This document shows positions 5,531 to 11,940 of a stretch of DNA of 11,940 nucleotides, in pieces. Position 1 is the first letter of the stretch. Every line of letters begins with the position of its first letter. The DNA lies in contig JBCCVW010000148.1 in NCBI GenBank assembly GCA_039194665.1, forward strand, positions 1 to 11,940, written 5' to 3'. The position numbers and the translations under genes were made by a program. This stretch comes from JABSQH01 sp039194665 (GTDB taxonomy: Bacteria; Actinomycetota; Acidimicrobiia; Acidimicrobiales; Ilumatobacteraceae). Below the pieces are notes generated by a model, which ran no database searches, had not been told where the DNA came from, and saw only the letters and a program-made list of their open reading frames with translations.

Positions 5531-8500
5531 GTGCGCGAGTGGTTCGCGTCGTCGTTCCCCGCACCGACGCCGCCCCAGGTACAGGGGTGGCCGCACATCG
5601 CTGGCGGCGAACACACGCTGATCTGTGCACCAACGGGATCAGGCAAAACACTCACTGCCTTCCTTGCATCGATCGACGCGCTGACCACCACCGAACCACC
5701 CGCCGAGCGTGAACGTCGCACCCGTGTGCTGTACATCTCGCCGCTGCGTGCGCTCGCCTTCGACATCGAGAAGAACTTGCGTGCCCCACTCGCGGGTATC
5801 GGGTTGGCCGCCGAGCGACTCGGCGAACCGTTCGTTGTGCCCGAGGTGGCCATGCGCACCGGCGACACATCAGCGTCCGATCGTCAGAAACTCATCCGTC
5901 GTCCACCCGATCTGCTGATCACCACACCCGAGTCGCTGTATCTGATGTGCACATCGTCAGCGCGCGACACATTGGCGGGCGTCGAGACGGTCATCGTCGA
6001 CGAGATCCATGCGATGGCCGCCACCAAACGCGGCGCTCACCTGTCGCTCACGTTGGAACGACTCGACGAGATCGTCGCTGCGGCCAACCCCGATAGTGAA
6101 CGTGCCTCGCCGCAACGCATCGGGCTGTCGGCCACACAACGGCCACTCGAAGAGATCGCCGAATTCCTCGGCGGCTACTCGGCGCCGGGCGAGAAGCGCC
6201 CGGTGCGCATCGTCGATGCCGGAATCCGCAAAGAGCTCGAGGTCGAGGTGGTGATTCCGGTCGACGACATGGCGTCGCTCGGCCAACCGACCGGGGAGCT
6301 GACCGCCGGACCGGCGACGACGGCGCTCACCGAGCGCCGCACATCGATCTGGCCGAGCATCTACCCCGAGGTGCTCGATCGGATCCTCGCCCATCGCTCC
6401 ACGATCATCTTCTGCAACGCCCGACGCGCCGCCGAACGCTTGGCGGCCAAACTCAACGAACTCCACGAAGAACGCCTGGCTGCCGAACGCGGTGATGCGG
6501 AAGACGAACCAGCGCCCGACGAGTCCTCCGAGCCGCTCGAGCTCGTTCGCGCGCATCATGGATCGCTCGCGCGCGAGCAGAGAGTGGTGATCGAGGATCA
6601 GCTCAAGCGCGGGGAGTTGCGGGCCATCGTGGCCACGTCGTCATTGGAGTTGGGCATCGACATGGGGGCCGTCGACCTGGTGGTGCAGGTCGAGTCACCG
6701 GGCGCCGTCAGTCGCGGGATGCAGCGGATCGGGCGCGCCGGGCACCAGGTGGGCGAGGCGTCTCGGGGGTCGATCTTCCCCAAGCACCGCAGCGACCTGG
6801 TCGAGGCGGCCGTGGTGACGCGGCGAATGGTCGACGGAGAGATCGAGTCCACTCGCTTCTTGCGCAACCCGCTCGACGTGCTCGCCCAGCAGGTCGTGGC
6901 CCACGTCGCGGCGGTCGACGAATGCGCGGTGTCCGAGGTGGTCGCACTGGTACGACGGAGTGCCAACTTCGCCGAGATCTCCGACGAGTTGATCGGCAAC
7001 GTGCTCGACCTGCTCGCCGGTCGGTATCCCAGCGATGAATTCTCCGAGCTGCGGCCCCGCCTGGTGTGGGATCGGGTGAACGACCGCGTGCGCGCCCGCG
7101 ACGGTGCCAAGCGGTTGGCGGTCACCTCTGGCGGCACCATCCCCGACCGCGGGTTGTTCGGCGTGTTCCTTCCCGACGGCACAAGAGTCGGTGAACTCGA
7201 CGAGGAGATGGTGTACGAGTCGCGCCCTGGCGAGACGTTCGTGCTCGGCGCATCCACGTGGCGCATCGAAGACATCACCTTCGAGCGCGTCACGGTGTCG
7301 CCCGCGCCAGGTCAACCGGGCAAGATGCCGTTCTGGCATGGCGACCGTCCCGGCCGACCGCTCGAGCTGGGTCGGGCCCTCGGCGGGTTCGTGCGCGAGA
7401 TGCGCGGGCTCGATCACGACGCAGCCAGCGCCCGTTTGCAAGAGCACTACGCGCTCGACGAGCGAGCGGCCAACAACCTCCTGGCATATCTCATCGACCA
7501 GGTCGCGGCGACCGGTGCCGTGCCGGACGATCGCACCGTGGTGGTCGAGCGGTTCCGCGATGAGATCGGCGACTGGCGGGTGTGCATTCTCAGCCCGTTC
7601 GGCACGCCGGTGCACGCGCCGTGGGCGATGGCCATCGAACGCAAGTTGGCCGATGCCTACGACATGCCGGTGGAAACCATGTGGGGCGATGACGGCATTG
7701 TCATCCGGTTGCCTGAGGCTGCCGACGAGTTGCCGCTCGATGCGCTGATGATCGACCCCGACGAGATCGACGAACTCGTCGTCGCGACGCTGCCGCAGAC
7801 CGCACTGTTCTCGGCGCGCTTTCGCGAGTGTGCGGGTCGAGCGCTGCTGTTGCCGCGCCGCCGCCCCGACAAGCGCACACCGCTGTGGCAACAGCGTCAA
7901 CGCGCCGCCGACTTGCTCAGTGTCGCCGCCAAGTACCCGACGTTTCCGATCCTGCTCGAAGCGTCGCGCGAGTGCGTGCAGGACGTGTTCGACGTACCGG
8001 CGCTGCGCGAGGTGTTGGGGCAGCTGCAATCGCGTCAGGTGCGGGTGGTGACGGTGGAGACCGGTTCGGCGAGCCCGATGGCGTCGAGCCTGTTGTTCAA
8101 CTGGATCGCCGCATACATGTACGAAGGCGATGCGCCGCTGGCGGAACGTCGTGCTGCTGCGCTGGCGCTCGACCGCGATCTGCTCCGCGATCTGCTCGGC
8201 GCCGAAGAGCTGCGCGAGCTGCTCGACCCAGACGTGCTGGCCGATGTGGAACTGCAGCTGCAGTGTCTCTCCGACGGCCGTCGGGCGCGTTCGGCAGACG
8301 AGTTGCACGACGTGTTGCGCCGTGTGGGCGAGCTCACCGCCGCCGAGATCGACCTGCGCTGCGAAGGTGGCGACGGCGCCACGTGGCTGACCGAGTTGAT
8401 CGCCGAGAAGCGGGCGATCGAGATCGGCATCGGCGCGGAGACGCGTTACGCAGCCGCCGAGGATGCGGCCCGCTACCGCGACGCGCTCGGCTGCAACATC

Positions 8501-10042
8501 CCGATCGGGCTGCCGATCGCCTTCACCGATCCCGTGACCAGGCCGCTCGAGGCGTTGGCCGCGCGCTTCGCCGCAACCCATGGGCCGTTCGTCACCGCCG
8601 ATGTCGCCGCCCGGTTCGCTCTCGCTCCCGAGCGAGTGGCCGGCGTGCTCGCCGCACTCGAAGGCGAGGGCCGGATCGTGATCGGCGAGTTCCGGCCCGA
8701 CGGGGTCACCCGCGAGTACTGCGAGGTCGACGTGCTGCGCCGACTGCGCCGTCGGTCGCTGGCCGCGCTGCGCCGCGAGGTCGAGCCGGTCGAACAGGAT
8801 GCATTGGCCCGGTTCGTGCCGGCATGGCACGGTGTGCCCGCAGAGCGCGGTGGGCAGGAGTCGCTGGTCGAGGCACTCGGTGTGTTGGCCGGGTCGGCGC
8901 TCGTGGCGTCGACGATCGAACGCGACGTCCTTCCGATGCGCGTCCGTGGCTACCGCCCGGCGATGCTCGACGAGCTGTGTACCGCGGGCGAGCTGGTGTG
9001 GGTCGGCGCCGGCGGCCTCGGCGCCCGCGATGGACGGGTGCGGTTGTGTTTCGTCGACCAGCTGCCGTTGCTGGCGCCAGGGTGGGAGCGGGCCGAGCCG
9101 CCGGAGGGCGAGCTGCACAACGCGTTGCGTGTCGCGCTCGCCGAGCAGGGAGCCAGCTTCTGGGGGCAACTGCGTGCGGCGGCCCCTGGTGTCGCCGACC
9201 CAGAACTGCTCGCCGCGTTGTGGGATCTGGTGTGGGCCGGCGAAGTCACCAACGACTCGCTCGCGCCGGTGCGCGCCGTGTTGGCCGGAGGCACCGGCGC
9301 CAGTCGCAGCGGGTCTGGACGTGGTGGCCGCGCTGGTGCCCGGCGTCGGCCGCGGCCCGGTCGGTTGACGCGCATCGGCCCTCCGGCAGGTCAGGGGCGC
9401 TGGAGCCTCGTGGCGCCGCTGCTCTCGCCAGAGCCGACCTCGACCGAGGCTGCGCATGCCCAAGCGCTGCAGCTCGTCGAGCGGTATGGCGTGGTCACCC
9501 GTGAGGCGGTGCTCGCCGAGGGACTGGTCGGCGGCTTCACGTCGGTGTACGGCGTGCTCAAGGTGTTGGAAGAGCGTGGCCAGGTGCGTCGTGGCTACTT
9601 CGTCGACGGTCTTGGTGCTGCGCAGTTCGCCATTCCCGGCGCAGTCGATCGCCTCCGGTCGGCGCGCGAGCCGGCGGGCGACGAGCGACCATTGGCATTG
9701 GCCGCGACCGACCCGGCCCAGCCGTACGGCGCGGCGCTGGCATGGCCCAACTCCGACGGTCGGCCGGCGCGCACCGCGTCATCGCTCGTGGTCAGTCGCG
9801 CCGGCGTGCCGCTGGTGTGGTTCGACCGGCGCGGGTTCCATCTCGTTCCGTTCGAGTCGGCCCTCGCCGATCCGTCGTGGATCGATGCGCTGATCGAGGC
9901 GACCAAGGATGGTCGTCTGAAGCAGCTGGAGATCCGCAAGATCAACGGCGATCCACCCGGCTCGGCCCCGCCCGAGGTGACCGCGCTGCTGCGCAGCGCC
10001 GGTTTCACCGACGGCTACCGCGGGCTCACCCATCGGGCGTAG
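5531..10042 (+). CDS. lhr: Full-length Lhr superfamily 2 ATP-dependent helicase
   Basis: From GTG 5531 the protein has 1503 residues, the usual size of long bacterial Lhr. Helicase core: Walker A APTGSGKT (33-40), Walker B DEIH (157-160), motif III SAT (200-202), motif V SSLELGIDMG, and motif VI QRIGRAGH (398-405). Winged-helix and beta-barrel regions follow, with the typical stretch ILSPFGTPVHAPWA. After about residue 860 comes the long Lhr C-terminal domain of winged-helix modules (HAQALQLVERYGVVTREAVLAEG, RRGYFVDGLGAAQF). Mycobacterial Lhr is a DNA-stimulated 3'-5' helicase preferring RNA:DNA hybrids and belongs to a DNA-damage-induced set; the C-terminal domain of E. coli Lhr has been reported to remove uracil. 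A Gly/Ser/Arg-rich linker lies at about 1255-1285. The frame upstream of GTG encodes VLEAFSPA, which matches the start of the mycobacterial protein, so translation may begin at ATC 5492 (1516 residues). Confidence 0.95.
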   Translation: MREWFASSFPAPTPPQVQGWPHIAGGEHTLICAPTGSGKTLTAFLASIDALTTTEPPAERERRTRVLYISPLRALAFDIEKNLRAPLAGIGLAAERLGEPFVVPEVAMRTGDTSASDRQKLIRRPPDLLITTPESLYLMCTSSARDTLAGVETVIVDEIHAMAATKRGAHLSLTLERLDEIVAAANPDSERASPQRIGLSATQRPLEEIAEFLGGYSAPGEKRPVRIVDAGIRKELEVEVVIPVDDMASLGQPTGELTAGPATTALTERRTSIWPSIYPEVLDRILAHRSTIIFCNARRAAERLAAKLNELHEERLAAERGDAEDEPAPDESSEPLELVRAHHGSLAREQRVVIEDQLKRGELRAIVATSSLELGIDMGAVDLVVQVESPGAVSRGMQRIGRAGHQVGEASRGSIFPKHRSDLVEAAVVTRRMVDGEIESTRFLRNPLDVLAQQVVAHVAAVDECAVSEVVALVRRSANFAEISDELIGNVLDLLAGRYPSDEFSELRPRLVWDRVNDRVRARDGAKRLAVTSGGTIPDRGLFGVFLPDGTRVGELDEEMVYESRPGETFVLGASTWRIEDITFERVTVSPAPGQPGKMPFWHGDRPGRPLELGRALGGFVREMRGLDHDAASARLQEHYALDERAANNLLAYLIDQVAATGAVPDDRTVVVERFRDEIGDWRVCILSPFGTPVHAPWAMAIERKLADAYDMPVETMWGDDGIVIRLPEAADELPLDALMIDPDEIDELVVATLPQTALFSARFRECAGRALLLPRRRPDKRTPLWQQRQRAADLLSVAAKYPTFPILLEASRECVQDVFDVPALREVLGQLQSRQVRVVTVETGSASPMASSLLFNWIAAYMYEGDAPLAERRAAALALDRDLLRDLLGAEELRELLDPDVLADVELQLQCLSDGRRARSADELHDVLRRVGELTAAEIDLRCEGGDGATWLTELIAEKRAIEIGIGAETRYAAAEDAARYRDALGCNIPIGLPIAFTDPVTRPLEALAARFAATHGPFVTADVAARFALAPERVAGVLAALEGEGRIVIGEFRPDGVTREYCEVDVLRRLRRRSLAALRREVEPVEQDALARFVPAWHGVPAERGGQESLVEALGVLAGSALVASTIERDVLPMRVRGYRPAMLDELCTAGELVWVGAGGLGARDGRVRLCFVDQLPLLAPGWERAEPPEGELHNALRVALAEQGASFWGQLRAAAPGVADPELLAALWDLVWAGEVTNDSLAPVRAVLAGGTGASRSGSGRGGRAGARRRPRPGRLTRIGPPAGQGRWSLVAPLLSPEPTSTEAAHAQALQLVERYGVVTREAVLAEGLVGGFTSVYGVLKVLEERGQVRRGYFVDGLGAAQFAIPGAVDRLRSAREPAGDERPLALAATDPAQPYGAALAWPNSDGRPARTASSLVVSRAGVPLVWFDRRGFHLVPFESALADPSWIDALIEATKDGRLKQLEIRKINGDPPGSAPPEVTALLRSAGFTDGYRGLTHRA

Positions 10043-10152
10043 TCGGCGGAGTCGTCGTGCGTCCGGATGTCGGTGCTCGCGAACAACGTGCTTGCATCGT
10101 TGACGGATCGGACGGTCGCATCGTCGCTGACGTTTCGCTGACGCCTGGATGG

Positions 10153-10158
10153 TTCCGT
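10153..10158 (+). promoter_or_regulatory. Weak -10-like box before the unknown membrane protein
   Basis: TTCCGT, one base off TANNNT, is followed by 7 nt and then the ATG at 10166, so a leaderless transcript is possible. GGTTCCGTCGCC resembles GCTACCGTCGCC at the ABC-F promoter. No Shine-Dalgarno is visible before this ATG. The rest of the 123-bp gap after lhr shows a TTGACG (10100-10105) without a matching -10, and no clear terminator. Confidence 0.25.
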
Positions 10159-10165
10159 CGCCCTG

Positions 10166-11940
10166 ATGCCCGACACCACCGCGCCGCTTCCGGAAATCCC
10201 CCACGACCAACTGACGACGCCGCCCGACCCTCCCGAGCATCCAGCAAAGCGTTGGCGGTATCGGGCGGTGTGGGCCGAGGAGGGTTTCGTCATCGTCGCC
10301 CGCTTCCAGCCTGAGTACCGCACCACCGGACTGACGGAGGCGCTACGCAGCGTCACCGCGGTGGTCGATTTCGACCACAAGCGCCCGATCGGGGGCGGGT
10401 GGTGCCAGCCGCAACAGCTGTTGCGCGTCGGATTCTGTGTCGTCACCGTGGCGACGGTCGAGCAGCGCTACGAGCTGTTCCTGATGCGTGCCGCCGACGC
10501 TCCGAGCGTGTTCATCGAGCTCGCCGTCAAGGCGATCGAGGCGGCGCCCGACGAGGTCGCTGGCGCTGATCTCGGACCGCCTCAGGTCACCCCTGCCGAT
10601 CTACCGGCGCTGACCAGCGACGTCGGCCTGCACATCGATCACGTTCGTCAGGGGTACGGCGACGACACGTTGCAGGGCAAGAGCAATCAGCACATCGGCG
10701 GTGGGTGGCATCCGCTTCGCACGACGACCGTCGACGGCGCCAATGCGATCCCGCCAAGTGGCCGAGAGACGTGGGTGCCGATGGCACCCCAGTTTCCGTG
10801 CCCCGACGGCGATGACGCGGCTGTAGAGAACGATGTCGTCAACGTTCTTGGTGCCAACCCGGTCGCGCCATCACTGTGTGAGCGCACGCAGGCCTCGATG
10901 GACGCGGTGCGGGCGGAGGTCGACGAGATCTATGCGACACATCCTGACGCGGCGACGCGCCCGGTCGAGGTGCACGACAAGCTGGACTCGCTGTTGCGTC
11001 AGTACGAACGGCTCGAGCTGGACAAACAGCTGTGTGCGGCGCTGTCCGAATCTGCACCGACCGCTGGTGATGTGCTGATCGGAATTGAAACGGTGCTCAG
11101 CGCGAGCAACGACGAGTTTGCACCCGATTCGTTGGGCATTGCGATGACCCGCTCCGGCGAGGACCTGGCGAACGAGTTCCCAGGGGAGCTCGACCGCTGC
11201 CAGCGCTATTCCGTACTGATTCGATACCTCGAGAGCATCCTCGAGATGCACGACGCCCAACTTGGGGGAGCGAGAGACGACGCCTATGGCTCCGACTCCA
11301 CCTACCTCCATCTGCCAACGGACGGCCGGCCGATCGAGAGCGAACCGGGCCCGAATGCTCCCCCAGGGTGGGCTGCCGCGTACGTGTTGTCGCAGCAGAT
11401 CGCAGAGACCAAGCGACTCATCCGGTGGGCGACTGCGCAACGCGAGCACTGCGCCAACGCGCAGGTATACCCGCTCATGCCGACTGTGCCCGGTGTGGTG
11501 ATCGGACCGGATCTGGTCGGCCTCCCGTTGACGCCATCGGAGATCGACGAGGTCGTGCGCAGACTCCTGGAACACGACGCTCCAACGCCGGTCCCGCCTC
11601 CGGCGTCCTTTCCCGGCACGCCGGGGGGTGCGGGTGAGACGCGGCCCAGCCCGCACCGTGCGGTCGACGGCCCGCGCGGGGTTGCCGATGGAGACATCGT
11701 CACAGATCCGCAGTCGTTGTTGGACAAGCTCATCCAATTGGCGCGCCAGTACTGGTTCGTGCCGGCCGGCGTGCTCGTCGCGATCATCGCTGCCGCCGTG
11801 ATCGTGTTGCGCCCCGGTGGCGACTCGTCGACCGTCTCGACCGACACCGGTGCACCTGCGGCCACTGATCGGGCCGCGGAGCCGCCGCCCGCCGACGAGC
11901 CCGCCCCGACCCCGCCGCCCGCCGACGAGCCCGACCCGAC
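10166..11940 (+). CDS. Large single-pass membrane protein of unknown function (3' partial)
   Basis: At least 591 residues, open to the right edge. ATG 10166 is the only start after an in-frame TGA at 10139. There is no signal peptide. The first ~528 residues are soluble, acidic and probably cytoplasmic. One hydrophobic segment (about 529-548, YWFVPAGVLVAIIAAAVIVL, flanked by Arg549) follows. Then comes a Ser/Thr/Ala/Pro/Asp/Glu-rich outer region ending in PPPADEP repeats. Within the soluble part, IGGGW occurs twice (75-79, 177-181). A charged helical region (about 255-290, ASMDAVRAEVDEIYATHPD to LDSLLRQYERLELDKQL) may be coiled coil, and a Pro-rich linker spans about 472-495. I recognise no catalytic motif or family. 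The topology, a large inside domain with one membrane pass and an outside proline-rich stalk, is that of anchors, anti-sigma-like or cell-wall-linked sensor proteins, but that is inference. It follows lhr by 123 bp. Confidence 0.8.
   Translation, partial: MPDTTAPLPEIPHDQLTTPPDPPEHPAKRWRYRAVWAEEGFVIVARFQPEYRTTGLTEALRSVTAVVDFDHKRPIGGGWCQPQQLLRVGFCVVTVATVEQRYELFLMRAADAPSVFIELAVKAIEAAPDEVAGADLGPPQVTPADLPALTSDVGLHIDHVRQGYGDDTLQGKSNQHIGGGWHPLRTTTVDGANAIPPSGRETWVPMAPQFPCPDGDDAAVENDVVNVLGANPVAPSLCERTQASMDAVRAEVDEIYATHPDAATRPVEVHDKLDSLLRQYERLELDKQLCAALSESAPTAGDVLIGIETVLSASNDEFAPDSLGIAMTRSGEDLANEFPGELDRCQRYSVLIRYLESILEMHDAQLGGARDDAYGSDSTYLHLPTDGRPIESEPGPNAPPGWAAAYVLSQQIAETKRLIRWATAQREHCANAQVYPLMPTVPGVVIGPDLVGLPLTPSEIDEVVRRLLEHDAPTPVPPPASFPGTPGGAGETRPSPHRAVDGPRGVADGDIVTDPQSLLDKLIQLARQYWFVPAGVLVAIIAAAVIVLRPGGDSSTVSTDTGAPAATDRAAEPPPADEPAPTPPPADEPDP
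11882..11940 (+). repeat. 30-bp in-frame tandem repeat encoding PPPADEP(A/D)PT
   Basis: The unit at 11882-11911 recurs from 11912 with a single mismatch over the 29 bases available, giving PPPADEPAPT then PPPADEPDP. The array runs off the window. The repeat keeps the reading frame and forms an extended, acidic Pro-rich stalk after the membrane segment. Confidence 0.85.

Noticed and set aside
6695..9463. 922-codon open frame on the minus strand inside lhr
   Set aside because: It is exactly antisense to an intact, motif-complete Lhr. Its translation is Arg/His/Gln-rich with no domain, as expected for the antisense frame of a GC-rich gene.
7828..9504. 558-codon plus-strand open frame within lhr
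   Set aside because: The translation is dominated by Arg, Ala and Gly, typical of an out-of-frame shadow. The Lhr frame carries all recognisable motifs.
10871..11737. 288-codon minus-strand frame opposite the unknown membrane protein
   Set aside because: The plus-strand frame is open over the whole region with balanced composition, a membrane segment and an in-frame repeat. The minus frame is Arg-rich with no start signal.
11882..11940. CRISPR-like direct repeats at the right edge
   Set aside because: The repeats are contiguous, in frame and without spacers. They encode a Pro-rich stalk.

Overview
The window is GC-rich and densely coded. It looks like an actinobacterial chromosome, and an Acidimicrobiia/Ilumatobacter-type member is my best guess. 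The guess rests on the full-length actinobacterial-type Lhr helicase, the HelD-like ATPase, a DtxR-family repressor and several TANNNT -10 boxes placed 6-8 nt before start codons (leaderless style). No RNA genes, CRISPR array or insertion sequence is visible, so this reads as ordinary chromosome with one uncharacterised membrane protein at the right edge.

Layout. Positions 2-934 hold the C-terminal part of a HelD/UvrD-like ATPase, cut by the window edge. It converges on a minus-strand pair: a DtxR/MntR-type metalloregulator (1368-2027) and a small lipoprotein (967-1371) whose GTG start overlaps the regulator's TGA. Divergent from the regulator is an ABC-F ATPase (2139-3800). The 111-bp gap between them carries a perfect 12-bp inverted repeat that overlaps the regulator's -10 box and the likely -35 of the ABC-F gene, so it is a strong operator candidate. 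Next come a PCuAC-type copper-chaperone lipoprotein with a His/Asp/Met tail (3898-4512), a probable GNAT acetyltransferase (to 5372), a full-length Lhr helicase (to 10042), and a large single-pass membrane protein of unknown function (10166 to the right edge).

Themes. Metal handling links the DtxR-type regulator and the copper-chaperone lipoprotein. Nucleic-acid transactions link the HelD-like protein (RNA polymerase recycling), the ABC-F protein (ribosome) and Lhr (DNA repair helicase). The adjacency is loose and no single system is evident.

The most unusual signal is in translation starts. The GNAT and lhr genes have no ATG/GTG/TTG at the place where their conserved N-termini begin. Each has instead an ATC codon followed by Ala-Asp codons, lying exactly 6 nt after a TANNNT -10 box. 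The DtxR-type gene has the same geometry with ATG. This suggests leaderless transcripts, two of them possibly starting on AUC. For both genes the feature coordinates use the first canonical start, and the upstream alternative is described.
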